Below, piece after piece: positions 50,319 to 59,322 of a stretch of 64,000 nucleotides of DNA. The notes below the pieces were generated by a model, which did no database searches, was not told where the DNA came from, and saw nothing but the letters and a program-made list of their open reading frames with translations. The stretch is from JAMXLO01 sp037201625 (GTDB lineage: Bacteria > Pseudomonadota > Alphaproteobacteria > Acetobacterales > Acetobacteraceae). The stretch lies in contig JBBCGR010000003.1 of assembly GCA_037201625.1 (NCBI GenBank), forward strand, positions 1,302,001 to 1,366,000. Reading direction: 5' to 3'. A program made the position numbers and the translations under genes. Each line of letters starts with the position of its first letter. Position 1 is the first letter of the stretch.

Positions 50319-51358
50319 GGCTTCGGCGGCTCGGCAGGCTCCGTGGGCTTCTCCGGCGGCGGCGCCTTCAGGTCGTCGAGCGAGGGCACCAGCGCCTTCT
50401 GCTTCCAGGCGCCAAGCTGATACGTCCAGCCGGACAGCCGCGCGTTCAGCCGGTCGGCCTCTGCCTTGCTCTGATTTAGACCGGTGGCGCTGAAGCGCAC
50501 CCAGATATCCTTGTCGCCCTTGAACACGGTCGCGGTCACCATCAGCCCGTCGGTGGCAGTAAACACCGACTGGCCGATCTTGTCGCCCACCGGCGCCGCG
50601 TCCGGCTGCACGTCCTGGAAGGTCAGCAGTTCCAGCGCGCGGCCCACATCGTCGAGCTTGTAGTCGTCCAGCGGCGGATGCTCCTCGGGCTTCTTCAGCA
50701 CCAGCTTCTTGTCGTCGAGCGCCAAGTCGAGCGTCTCTTCACCATGCGTCACCGCGACGCCGGCGATGCGGTCATGGCCGATGTTCATGATGTCGCGCTC
50801 GAGCCAGAGCTGCGGATCGGCATCGGCCTGCAGCCCGCCTTCGGCCAGCCAGCTCTGGCTCTCGCCGGGGCGACGGACATAGACCTGCTCCGGCACGTTG
50901 CCCTGGGTCCGCACGCGGCGATGGCCTACGATGACAGCGACGATCGGCTTGCCCGAGGCATCCAGCACGCGGAGCAGGTTCGAGGTGCCGGTCGGCCCGG
51001 TGGCATCTTCCACGCCGAGGCGGGCGTATTGCTCGGGATTGGTGGTGCGCGGCTCGACCAGGCGAAGCTCGGTGAGCGTGGTGAGCATGGTGCGCAGCTT
51101 GCCGGGCTGCACCGGATAGCCGCCACGATCCACCAGGCCCCAGCTCTGGCCGGTCTTGGCGATCACGGTGGTCTTGCCGAGATGGGTGATCTCGATGCGC
51201 GCCGCATCCTGCAGCCTGGGCGCGAGGTCGGGGAACATCAGGCGGCCGGCGTCGACGCTGCGCTGTTCCGCAGGGCGCTCGGCGACGCCGAAATACCAGC
51301 CGCCGGCGATGGCGATGACGCCGAGTACCACGAGGGCGAGCAGTGCGCGGGGGCTCAT
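50315..51358 (-). CDS. DUF4340-domain protein of the gliding-type ABC operon
   Basis: 347 residues. A signal-anchor helix (ALLALVVLGVIAIAGGWYFG) precedes a mostly beta periplasmic part. The repeated pattern of LRTMLTTLTELRLVEPRTTN and similar segments, with DVQPDAA near residue 255, is typical of DUF4340, which accompanies GldG-type proteins in proteobacteria. Function unknown. The C-terminus is Pro/Glu/Lys-rich. The start overlaps the GldG-like stop by 4 nt. Confidence 0.85.
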   Translation of the reverse strand: MSPRALLALVVLGVIAIAGGWYFGVAERPAEQRSVDAGRLMFPDLAPRLQDAARIEITHLGKTTVIAKTGQSWGLVDRGGYPVQPGKLRTMLTTLTELRLVEPRTTNPEQYARLGVEDATGPTGTSNLLRVLDASGKPIVAVIVGHRRVRTQGNVPEQVYVRRPGESQSWLAEGGLQADADPQLWLERDIMNIGHDRIAGVAVTHGEETLDLALDDKKLVLKKPEEHPPLDDYKLDDVGRALELLTFQDVQPDAAPVGDKIGQSVFTATDGLMVTATVFKGDKDIWVRFSATGLNQSKAEADRLNARLSGWTYQLGAWKQKALVPSLDDLKAPPPEKPTEPAEPPKP

Positions 51359-53268
51359 GCGCGGGCCCTCGCGCGACGGCGCCGGCGCATCACGCCCAGC
51401 ACGACGGCGATGATCGTCAGCAGCGCCGGCACCAGCACGATGTTGAGGATGCGCAGCGTCGTCTCCAGCCGGGAGATGTCGCGGTTCAGGTCAAGCTGCA
51501 CCGCACGCAACTGCTGGCGGGTATCGACGATGTCCTTGCGCGCGGCATCGATCGCGGCGCGCTGCTCGGGCGTGATCACCGCCTGCGCGCTCGCCTGTTC
51601 GCCGCCGGGTCCCTGGCGCAGCGTGCGCAACTGCTTCTCGGTGTCGTCGAGGTGCTTCTGCAACGCCTGCTCGGTCTGGCGGAACTTCGCCTGCGCCTCG
51701 CTCTGCATTTCGTTGACCAGCACGAAGGGCCGGTTGGTGTCGCCGCGCGAGCGCAGTCCGATCAGCGCATCACCGCCGGCGAGCGTGCCGATCAGGTTGG
51801 CGACGAACGGGCCGTTGTCGCTGAACGGCGTCGCCTGCTGCTGGCCGAAGAAGTCGCTGATGCGCACCCAGAAGCGGTCGGCCAGGATGTCGCTGTCGGC
51901 CGCCACCACCAGGTTGGCGGGGCCGTCGGTCTGCGCCTTGTGGGCGGGAAAGTTGTCAGGCCGCTTCTGGTCCTTCGCGAGGTCGGGCGGGCCGGTGAAG
52001 GCGGATTTCAGCACGCCGCGCACGCGGGCGGCGATGACGCGCGGACCACCCTCGGGCTTGAAATCGGCCAGCACCTTGGACGGGTTCGGCGTCTTCACCT
52101 GGTCGACCGACAACGTGCCGGACCGCGGACTGCTGCTCAGCAGCGGGGTGAACTCGATCGTCGCGTTGGGTGCCTTGCTCAGCCAGCCCGAGGAAGCGAC
52201 GGTGATCTGCGCGAGGTCGGCGGAGGCCGGGTCGTCGTGGTTGATGCCGTCGCGGATGTTGAACCAGGCGACGTAGTTCACCGCCTGCACGCGCTCCTCG
52301 GGATTGGCGCGCACGCGCCAGGCGCCGGTGAGATCGCCCACCACCTTGGTGGGATCGAACACGATGCCCCAGGCATCGAACAGCTTCTTCAGGTTGGAAC
52401 TGGTATCGGTCGGCGGCGCGCCGGTGGGCGAGGGGGTGGAGGCCATCGCCTCGCTCCACGGATCGACCATCACCATCAGCCGTCCGCCGCGCATCACGAA
52501 CTGGTCGATCGCGTACTGCGTCGCGTCCGACAGGTTCTGCGCTTCGGCCACCAGCAGCACCTGGATGTCCGGGTCGATCACCTGCACGTCGGTGGCGACC
52601 GGCTTCACCTGGTTGGTCTGCCGCAGCAGCATGGTGGCGGCATAGGGCTGCCCGCCCGACACCTGCTGGCCGCGCATCTGCATCATCATCATGCGCGGAT
52701 CGCCATCGAGCGGCAGCGACGACATGATGCCGATCACCGGCCGCTTCGGATTGGACAGGTCGTAGATCAGCTTGGTCAGGTCGTATTCCAGGAAGCGTTC
52801 GCGCTCGGGCTGGAAGAAGGCGATGGTGCGCTCGTCATCTTCCAGGTTGGAGCCGGCGAGGCCGAAATAGACCTGCACGCCGCCCTGGTCGACCGGGACA
52901 CCTTGCAGGCCATAGGCCATCGCGCGGTCCTCGGTGTCGCTGAACGGCTCGGGGTCGTAGTATTCCAGCCGGACCTTGCCGCCGGAGATCGCGGCGTACT
53001 CGCCCAGCATCTCGCGCACGTGGTCGGCGAAGGTGCCGTACACCGGCACGGTCGCGCCGAGCCGCCGCGAGTAGAACAGCCGCAGCGTGATCGGCTCCTT
53101 GAGGCCCGCCAGCACCTGCCGTGTGCCGGCCGACAGCGTGTAGATACGATTGCGCGTGAGATCGACATGCAGGTTGGCCAGCCGCGCATCGGCGAACATG
53201 TTGATGCCGATGACGATGGCGGCGACCGCGAGGACGCCGATGACGGAGAACCAGAAGCGACGGCGCAT
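51355..53268 (-). CDS. GldG-like auxiliary protein of an ABC-2 system
   Basis: 637 residues. One N-terminal transmembrane helix (FSVIGVLAVAAIVIGINMFA), a large periplasmic region with the GldG-type fold (NRIYTLSAGTRQVLAGLKEP, then ITLRLFYSRRLGATVPVYGT, GGRLMVMVDPWSEA), a coiled coil near 540-600 (ARKDIVDTRQQLRAVQLDLN) and a C-terminal helix (VLVPALLTIIAVVLGVM) with an Arg-rich tail. GldG works with the GldA/GldF transporter parts; the function in non-gliding bacteria is unknown. It lies 4 nt downstream of the permease gene. Confidence 0.87.
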   Translation of the reverse strand: MRRRFWFSVIGVLAVAAIVIGINMFADARLANLHVDLTRNRIYTLSAGTRQVLAGLKEPITLRLFYSRRLGATVPVYGTFADHVREMLGEYAAISGGKVRLEYYDPEPFSDTEDRAMAYGLQGVPVDQGGVQVYFGLAGSNLEDDERTIAFFQPERERFLEYDLTKLIYDLSNPKRPVIGIMSSLPLDGDPRMMMMQMRGQQVSGGQPYAATMLLRQTNQVKPVATDVQVIDPDIQVLLVAEAQNLSDATQYAIDQFVMRGGRLMVMVDPWSEAMASTPSPTGAPPTDTSSNLKKLFDAWGIVFDPTKVVGDLTGAWRVRANPEERVQAVNYVAWFNIRDGINHDDPASADLAQITVASSGWLSKAPNATIEFTPLLSSSPRSGTLSVDQVKTPNPSKVLADFKPEGGPRVIAARVRGVLKSAFTGPPDLAKDQKRPDNFPAHKAQTDGPANLVVAADSDILADRFWVRISDFFGQQQATPFSDNGPFVANLIGTLAGGDALIGLRSRGDTNRPFVLVNEMQSEAQAKFRQTEQALQKHLDDTEKQLRTLRQGPGGEQASAQAVITPEQRAAIDAARKDIVDTRQQLRAVQLDLNRDISRLETTLRILNIVLVPALLTIIAVVLGVMRRRRRARARA

Positions 53269-53272
53269 GGGT

Positions 53273-54004
53273 TCAGTCCGCCTTCCGCTGTTCGACGATG
53301 ACGGCGTTGAGGAACAGCCAGAAGAAGATGAAGGTGGCGAAGAAGATCACGTCGCGCAGGCTGACCACGCCGCGGGTGAAGGCCTGGAACCGGTCGATCA
53401 CCGCGATGCGGCGGGCGATCTCGGCCAGCACCGGCGTGTTGCGCGACAGGAAGTCGGTCACCACCGGATAGGACGCGACGGCGAACACGAAGCACACGGC
53501 GACCGCGAGCACGAAGGCGATCACCTGGTTCTTGGTGAGTGCCGACAGCGCCGATCCCACCGACAGGAAGGCACCGGCGACCAGCAGCGAGCCGACATAG
53601 CCCGAGGCGATCACGCCGTTGTCCGGGTTGCCCAGGATGTTGACGGTGATGATGAACGGAAACGTCAGCGCCAGCGCGATGGCGCAGAACGCCCAGGCGG
53701 CGAGGAACTTGCCGAGCACCGCCTCGGTCTGGGTGATCGGCAGCGTCAGCAGCAATTCTATCGTGCCGAGCCGGCGCTCCTCGGCCCAGAGCCGCATGGT
53801 GATGGCGGGGACCAGCAGCAGGAAGACCCAGGGGATGAAGGTAAAGAACGGGTTGAGGTCGGCCTGGCCGCGGTCGAAGAAGCCGCCGAGGTTGAAGGTC
53901 AGTGCGCCCTGCAGCACCAGGAAGATGACGATGAACACGCAGGCGACCGGTGTGGCGAAATAGGCGGCGAGTTCGCGGCCGGCGATGATGAGGACGTTAC
54001 GCAT
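53273..54004 (-). CDS. ABC-2 type permease (GldF-like)
   Basis: 243 residues with six predicted membrane helices in the ABC-2 order, ending in IFFWLFLNAVIVEQRKA. The segment MRLWAEERRLGTIELLLTLP followed by ITQTEAVLGKFLA is the conserved cytoplasmic coupling region of GldF/NosY-type permeases. It forms the channel for the ATPase encoded 117 nt upstream, with a palindromic repeat in between. Substrate unknown. Confidence 0.9.
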   Translation of the reverse strand: MRNVLIIAGRELAAYFATPVACVFIVIFLVLQGALTFNLGGFFDRGQADLNPFFTFIPWVFLLLVPAITMRLWAEERRLGTIELLLTLPITQTEAVLGKFLAAWAFCAIALALTFPFIITVNILGNPDNGVIASGYVGSLLVAGAFLSVGSALSALTKNQVIAFVLAVAVCFVFAVASYPVVTDFLSRNTPVLAEIARRIAVIDRFQAFTRGVVSLRDVIFFATFIFFWLFLNAVIVEQRKAD

Positions 54005-54026
54005 CGCCGGTCGCCTTGTGAGCCTC

Positions 54027-54088
54027 TGTCATTGCGAGCGCGGCGAGGCGGTTCCCATGGAGATTGCTTCGCTGCGCTCGCAATGACA
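54027..54088. repeat. Dispersed palindromic repeat, family 2, full copy
   Basis: TGTCATTGCGAGCG and its exact reverse complement CGCTCGCAATGACA frame a 62-bp element whose inner part (GGTTCCCATGG/AGATTGC) is asymmetric. The minus strand reads like the half copy at 24977-25015. It lies in the operon between the ATPase and the permease genes. Confidence 0.8.
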
Positions 54089-54121
54089 GCGGGAGCGGGG
54101 CGGTCGTGGCGCACAGGACCG

Positions 54122-54865
54122 TCATGCCGCCTCCATCGTCAACTGGCGGAACACGTCGTCCAGTTTGCCCGACGGGTGCTGCGCCTGCAGTTCGGCCGGC
54201 GTCGCATCGGCCACCACGCGGCCGGCGGCGATGATGATGGCGCGCGTGCAGACCGCGTCGACCTCCTCAAGGATGTGGGTCGAGATCACGATGGCCTTCT
54301 CCGGCGCCATCTGCGCGATCAGCGTGCGCACCTCGTGCTTCTGGTTGGGATCAAGCCCGTCGGTCGGCTCGTCCAGCACCAGCACCGGCGGATCGTGCAG
54401 CAGCGCCTGCGCCAGTCCGACGCGGCGCTTGAAGCCCTTCGACAGCGTCTCCACCGGCTGCAGCACGACCGCCTCCAGCCGGGTCATCTCCAGCGCGCGC
54501 TGCACACGCTGCTCCAGCGCCTTGCCGGAGAACCCGCGCACCCTGGCGCAGAAACTCAGGAAGCCGGAGACCGTCATTTCGGGATAGGTGGGTGCGCCCT
54601 CGGGCAGGAAGCCCAGCGCGCGGCGGGCGGCAACCCCGGCCGATTGCACGTCATGGCCGCAGATGCGTGCGGTGCCGGCGGTCGGGATCATGAAGCCGGC
54701 GAGCATGCGCATCGTGGTCGACTTGCCGGCGCCGTTGGGGCCGAGAAAGCCCAGCACCTCGCCGCGCGCGACGTTGAACGATACGCTGTCGACCGCCGTG
54801 AAGCTGCCGAAACGTTTGGTCAGCCCGGCGATCTCGATCAGCACCGGTCGGCCTTCGGCACTCAC
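54122..54865 (-). CDS. ABC transporter ATP-binding protein (GldA-like)
   Basis: 247 residues. Walker A GFLGPNGAGKSTTMRMLAGF, signature LSKGFKRRVGLAQALLHDP, Walker B VLVLDEPTDGLDPNQ and the H-loop ISTHILEEVDAV are all present. The GFLPEGAPTYPEMTV segment fits the Q-loop region of ABC-2 exporters. First gene of an operon with the permease, GldG-like, DUF4340 and Nudix genes. GTG start at 54865, chosen because GGGGGAGG lies 6 nt upstream; the open frame continues further upstream without ABC similarity. Confidence 0.9.
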   Translation of the reverse strand: MSAEGRPVLIEIAGLTKRFGSFTAVDSVSFNVARGEVLGFLGPNGAGKSTTMRMLAGFMIPTAGTARICGHDVQSAGVAARRALGFLPEGAPTYPEMTVSGFLSFCARVRGFSGKALEQRVQRALEMTRLEAVVLQPVETLSKGFKRRVGLAQALLHDPPVLVLDEPTDGLDPNQKHEVRTLIAQMAPEKAIVISTHILEEVDAVCTRAIIIAAGRVVADATPAELQAQHPSGKLDDVFRQLTMEAA

Positions 54866-55011
54866 GCGGCACCTCCCCCTCGGTTCTTCCGTCGGGCGGC
54901 GGGAATAGCTGAAACTGGGGGGCAATGCAAGCGGCCGGGGGCCAGGATGACAAAGGCTTAACACGTCAGTATGCTGCGTCGCAGCAGGGTTTGCCAGGAA
55001 AGGAAGACGCA

Positions 55012-55794
55012 ATGCCTTTGGAATCGATCGAGCAGACAATCGACACGGACATCAGTACCGCCCAGTGGCAGGCGCGCGTCGATCTGGCCGCGGCGCACCG
55101 GTTGTGCGTGCGGGAAGGCCTCCACGAGGGCATCTTCAACCACCTGACGCTGCGCGTGCCGGGCACCAACGACCGGTACTATCAGATCCCGTTCGGGCTG
55201 CACTGGTCCGAGGTGACGGCAAGCTGCCTGATGGAGGTCGGCTACGACGGCACCGTGCTGGCGGGCGAAGGCATCGTCGAGCGCTCGGCCTACTGCATCC
55301 ACGCGCCGATGCACCGGCTTGTGCCGCACGCCGCCGCGGTGTTCCACACGCATCAGCCCTATGCCAGTGCGCTGGCCCGCCTCGAGGATCCGCGCATCCT
55401 GCCGATCGGCCAGACCGAACTCGGCATCATGATGGTGACCGGCTACGACATGACCTATGACGGCCCGGCGTTCGAGCCCGAGGAAGGTGAGCGGCTGGCC
55501 GGCGTGATCGGCGACAAGAAGGTGCTGATGATGGCGGGCCATGGCATCGCCACGGTCGGCAAGTCGGTCGCCGAGGCGTATGACCTGCTGTACTACTCCG
55601 AGCGCGTGGCGCAGGTGCAGCTTCTGGCGATGTCGAGCGGCCGGCCGCTGAAGTTCCTGCCGGACGACGTGATCGAGAAGACCTTCGCAGTGTACCGCAA
55701 GGGCGAGACCTACGGCGGGCGCAAGCCGTACCAGTGGCACTTCGAGGCGCTGAAGCGGAGCCTCGACAAGACCGAGCCCGACTACAAGGACTGA
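55012..55794 (+). CDS. Class II aldolase/adducin family protein
   Basis: 260 residues. The zinc-site pattern of the class II (fuculose/ribulose phosphate) aldolase fold is seen in VFHTHQPYASALARLE (His-x-His), in the acidic GEGIVERSAYCIHAPMH and in AGHGIATVGKSVAEAY. These proteins act as aldolases or epimerases, or as adducin-like scaffolds; the residues for catalysis look complete, but the substrate is unknown. ATG at 55012 follows AGGAAAGGAAG. Divergent from the ABC operon (146-nt gap). Confidence 0.9.
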   Translation: MPLESIEQTIDTDISTAQWQARVDLAAAHRLCVREGLHEGIFNHLTLRVPGTNDRYYQIPFGLHWSEVTASCLMEVGYDGTVLAGEGIVERSAYCIHAPMHRLVPHAAAVFHTHQPYASALARLEDPRILPIGQTELGIMMVTGYDMTYDGPAFEPEEGERLAGVIGDKKVLMMAGHGIATVGKSVAEAYDLLYYSERVAQVQLLAMSSGRPLKFLPDDVIEKTFAVYRKGETYGGRKPYQWHFEALKRSLDKTEPDYKD

Positions 55795-55981
55795 CACCTG
55801 TATCCCTGCGTCGCCGATGGGTGGCGCAGGGAGTGGGCTCATCCGCACGCCTGCGGCGTTCGCGGGATGATCGCCCTGCCTGGCCTGGCGTCCCGCAGGG
55901 CGTGCCGACCGATGGCACGCCCTGCGGAGTTTTGCTGATCGAGGCGCTGCGGCCAGACTTCGCTGATCCGGCCCGTACGCC

Positions 55982-56947
55982 TCAGTCGGCCAGCGACGCG
56001 CCCAGTGCATCGAGCAGGTAGCCGGTGCCATGCTCGCGGGACCCCGCATCGTCATAGCCATCGAGGAAGGCGCTCTGCTCGGTGACCCTCAGCGTGGTCC
56101 GATCGCCCGCCGCGGCCAACTGCATCGTCGCCAGCGACACCGAGATCTTCCGGTCGTCGAGGTGCATCACGTAGCTGTAGACCAGCCGTTCGTTCGGTAT
56201 GACGTCGTGATAGATCGCCTCGAAGGTGGAGACGACGCCACCCTTCCAGCGGCCCTTCGCCCGCTCGGTGCCGCCGACGCGCACGTCCATGTGCCGCTCG
56301 AGCAGGTCCCATTCGCCAGGCGGGCCGGCGAACCATTTCTGCTTGGCCGCCATATCGGTCAGTGCCCGCCACACGCGCGGGGCCGGCGCGTCGTAGGTGC
56401 GCTCCAGGTGGAAGATCGCATGAACCACCGAACGGACATCGCCGGGCGATCCGACCTGCATCCGCGCGACCTCCGTCGCCAGTTTGTCGAGCGTGCTGCG
56501 CCAGCCGTCGGGGGCGCCCGCCACCATCCACGCCATCGCCGGATCGACGATCGTGTAGCTCTGCACCACGTCCATGCGCGTGCCGCCCGGCACGTCGGCG
56601 AAGTCGACCTCCGTGTGGGCATGGAACAAGATCCGGCCTTCGCCGTCACCGCATTCCATGTCGATCACCAGCCTGCTGTCCGGCGTCACCTCGGCGAAGA
56701 TGCCGCGGATCCAGTGCTCCTCGCCGGCCGGCGTGCGCATGCAGACCTCGAACGGCCCGCCAACCTGCAGCCGCACCGTGGCGGCCGGAACGGTGAAGAT
56801 CTCCGGGCTGAACCAGCGCTTCACGTGCTCGGCCGTGCTCCAGGCCCTGAACACCGTCGCGCGCCTGGCGTGGAAGACGCGCGACAGCCTGAGCGGCGCG
56901 GGCCGCAAGGTGCTGTCGCCTTGGATGGCCTCAGGTCCCCGTGTCAT
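55982..56947 (-). CDS. Tandem SRPBCC (AHSA1-like) protein
   Basis: 321 residues with two copies of the START-like AHSA1 module: LRLSRVFHARRATVFRAWST (about 18-37) and IFHLERTYDAPAPRVWRALT (about 176-195), each followed by WFSPEIFTVPA or KWFAGPPGEWD. Such proteins bind hydrophobic small molecules and are often co-encoded with ArsR-type repressors. Both copies appear intact, and the double version in one chain is uncommon. Start overlaps the ArsR stop by 17 nt. Confidence 0.9.
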   Translation of the reverse strand: MTRGPEAIQGDSTLRPAPLRLSRVFHARRATVFRAWSTAEHVKRWFSPEIFTVPAATVRLQVGGPFEVCMRTPAGEEHWIRGIFAEVTPDSRLVIDMECGDGEGRILFHAHTEVDFADVPGGTRMDVVQSYTIVDPAMAWMVAGAPDGWRSTLDKLATEVARMQVGSPGDVRSVVHAIFHLERTYDAPAPRVWRALTDMAAKQKWFAGPPGEWDLLERHMDVRVGGTERAKGRWKGGVVSTFEAIYHDVIPNERLVYSYVMHLDDRKISVSLATMQLAAAGDRTTLRVTEQSAFLDGYDDAGSREHGTGYLLDALGASLAD

Positions 56948-57287
56948 CGTCCTCTCCTTTGCTTTCCAGGGTCTTCAGGTATTCGCCCAGCCGGTCGAGG
57001 CGGTGCTCCCACTCGGTCCGGCGCGCGCTGATCCACATCTCGGCCAGGCTGAGCACCTGCGGCTCGATGGAGCAGGTGCGGACCCGGCCGTGCTTCTCGG
57101 ACCGTACGATTCCCGCTGCCTCCAGGACGCCCAGGTGCTGCATGGCCGATGGCAGCGACATCGGCAGCGGGCGCGCCAACTCGCTGACCGGCGCCGGCCC
57201 TCGGCTGAGACGCTCTACGATCGCCCGGCGCGCCGGATCGGCGAGGGCGTGGAACAGGCGATCGAGACTGGCTGATTGGTTAGGCAT
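56931..57287 (-). CDS. ArsR-family winged-helix repressor
   Basis: 118 residues: LDRLFHALADPARRAIVERL, the recognition helix segment MSLPSAMQHLGVLEAAGIVR, then a basic wing SEKHGRVRTCS. No Cys pair for arsenite sensing is present (one Cys only), which fits the metal-independent ArsR-SRPBCC pair type. The start ATG lies inside a 16-bp palindrome that is a likely autoregulatory operator. Its stop overlaps the SRPBCC gene by 17 nt. Confidence 0.93.
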   Translation of the reverse strand: MPNQSASLDRLFHALADPARRAIVERLSRGPAPVSELARPLPMSLPSAMQHLGVLEAAGIVRSEKHGRVRTCSIEPQVLSLAEMWISARRTEWEHRLDRLGEYLKTLESKGEDDDTGT

Positions 57288-57295
57288 ATGCCTAA
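57280..57295. promoter_or_regulatory. 16-bp palindromic operator candidate at the ArsR start
   Basis: TTAGGCATATGCCTAA is a perfect 16-bp palindrome and covers the start codon of the repressor (57285-57287). A second half-site-like CCTA/TAGG pair follows in CCTAAGTATTCTAGG. Binding by the ArsR product to block its own translation/transcription start is a reasonable expectation. Confidence 0.6.
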
Positions 57296-57488
57296 GTATT
57301 CTAGGCAGGACAGTTAAGCAATCGACTAACTATCGGTGTTTTGCACACGATTGCGTGATCGAAGCCGGCAACGTCCGGCGTGCGTGACGGCAACCTCGCG
57401 GTTGCCCGGCCGGATGAGGCCGTCCATAAGCAGGCTTTGATCGCCAGAGCGCCCGCGTCGGAGCGTCTGGGCACGGAATCGATGTTTG

Positions 57489-59315
57489 ATGCGATTGGGC
57501 CGGCTCTCTTTGACGAAGCAACTGCTCGGCCTTTGGGCCGTCGGCGGCGCGGTCCTCGGGCTGGCCACCTGGATCTGCTTCACGCTGAACCTCGACTCCT
57601 CCGCCACCGCCTTCGTCTATCTGGCGATCATCGTGTTCCTCTCGCTGCGCGACAGCTTCCTGTCATCGGCGATCTTCTCCGTCGCCTCGGTCGCGTCGCT
57701 GGATTTCTTCTTCGTCGACCCGAAATTCTCGTTTCAGATCCAGTACTCGAACGACCTGCCCCTGATCGGCATGTTCCTGCTGACCTCGTTCGTAATCACC
57801 GGGCTGGTGCGGCGACTGCAGCTATCGAAGGTGACACTGGAGCGCCAGGCGCGGCTGCTCGACCTCACGCACGACACGGTCGTCGTCCGCGATGCTGGCG
57901 ACGTCATCACGTTCTGGAGCCGTGGCGCCGAGAATCTCTATGGCTGGAGCAGCGAGGAAGCCGTCGGCAAGATCTCGCACGTGCTGCTGAAGACCGTGTT
58001 CCCGCAGGCGCGGGAAACCATCGATGACAGGCTGCGCCGTTCCGGCCACTGGGAAGGCGAACTCGTCAACACCAACCGGGACGGCACGCAGGTCATCGTC
58101 GCCAGCCGCTGGTCGGTGCAGCGCGACGATAGCGGGCGCCCGAACGGAACGCTGGAGACCAACAACGACATCACCGAGCGCAGGCGGGCCGAAGCTGCGC
58201 TTCGCCGCAGCCAGGCGGCGTACCTGGCGGAGGCGCAGAAGCTCAGCCTGACCGGCAGTTTCGGCTGGAACGCGGATAACGGCCAGGTCTTCTGGTCCGA
58301 GCAGAGCTTCGCCATCCTGGGGGTCGATTCGGCGGTGGAACCGTCCATCGGCCTGCTGCTCGAGCGCGTGCATCCCGACGAGATCGAGAGCGTGCGGCGG
58401 GCGTTCGACCGTGCGTCGCAGGACGGCAGCGAATTCGATATCGAGTTCCGGCTGCTGCTGGCGAACGGCAGCATCAAGCACGTCCACGCGGTGGCCCATG
58501 TGATGGCGGACGAGACGGACAGGGCACAGTTCGTCGGCGCATTGATGGACATCACCCCGGCCAAGCTGGCCGAGATGCGGCTGCAGGAGGCCCAGGCTCA
58601 GGTCGCCCACGTCGCCCGAGTCACCAGCCTGGGCGTGCTCTCGGCCTCCATCGCGCATGAGGTGAACCAGCCGCTCGCCGCCATCGTGTCGCACGGCGAG
58701 GCGAGCCTGCGCTGGCTCAATCGCGAGGTCCCACGGCTCGACGAGGTGGCGTCGTCGATCCGGCACGTGATCGCCAATGGCAAGCGGGCGAGCGGGATCG
58801 TCCAGCGCATCCGCGGGCTGATCGGCAAGGCCGAGCAGCAGCGGAGCGTGGTGAACCTCAACGACCTGGTCGAGGAGGTGATCCCGCTGGTGCGGAACGA
58901 GGCGGCGCGTCATCGGACCCTGCTGCAGTTGGATCTGGGGGACGGCCCGTTCGCGGTCTCGGGCGATCCGATCCAGCTTCAGCAGGTGCTCATCAACCTG
59001 GTCATCAACGCAATCCAGGCGATGGCGACGGTCGAGGATCGAACACGGTCGGTGGTGGTGAGCACACGCGCCGAGGAGGGCGACCTCGTGGTGCTCGATG
59101 TGGCGGATTCCGGTCCGGGGATCGATGCGGATCAGGCGGCACACGTGTTCGACGCGTTCTATACGACCAAGCCGGGCGGTATGGGCATGGGGCTGTCGGT
59201 GTGCCGATCGATCATCGAGGCGCATGGCGGACAGATCAGCGTGCTGTCCCGTCCGTCGGGGCCCGGCGCCGTCTTCCGCTGTGTGCTGCCGCGGGTGGCT
59301 CGGGCGATCGGGTGA
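57489..59315 (+). CDS. Membrane PAS sensor histidine kinase with DUF4118 domain
   Basis: 608 residues. N-terminal KdpD-like DUF4118 helices at about 10-105 (LWAVGGAVLGLATWICFTLN, FVYLAIIVFLSLRDSFLSSA, LPLIGMFLLTSFVITGLVRR), two PAS/PAC domains (about 120-235 and 250-365), HisKA with His390 in SIAHEVNQPLAAIVSHGEA, and an ATPase domain with NLVINAIQAM and DSGPGIDADQ, ending in a GMGMGLSVCRSII box. The family is the FixL/ADP-sensing type without a haem motif visible. ATG at 57489; a TTG sits just before. A response regulator follows after 345 nt of hairpin-rich DNA. Confidence 0.9.
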   Translation: MRLGRLSLTKQLLGLWAVGGAVLGLATWICFTLNLDSSATAFVYLAIIVFLSLRDSFLSSAIFSVASVASLDFFFVDPKFSFQIQYSNDLPLIGMFLLTSFVITGLVRRLQLSKVTLERQARLLDLTHDTVVVRDAGDVITFWSRGAENLYGWSSEEAVGKISHVLLKTVFPQARETIDDRLRRSGHWEGELVNTNRDGTQVIVASRWSVQRDDSGRPNGTLETNNDITERRRAEAALRRSQAAYLAEAQKLSLTGSFGWNADNGQVFWSEQSFAILGVDSAVEPSIGLLLERVHPDEIESVRRAFDRASQDGSEFDIEFRLLLANGSIKHVHAVAHVMADETDRAQFVGALMDITPAKLAEMRLQEAQAQVAHVARVTSLGVLSASIAHEVNQPLAAIVSHGEASLRWLNREVPRLDEVASSIRHVIANGKRASGIVQRIRGLIGKAEQQRSVVNLNDLVEEVIPLVRNEAARHRTLLQLDLGDGPFAVSGDPIQLQQVLINLVINAIQAMATVEDRTRSVVVSTRAEEGDLVVLDVADSGPGIDADQAAHVFDAFYTTKPGGMGMGLSVCRSIIEAHGGQISVLSRPSGPGAVFRCVLPRVARAIG

Positions 59316-59322
59316 GAGGGAG

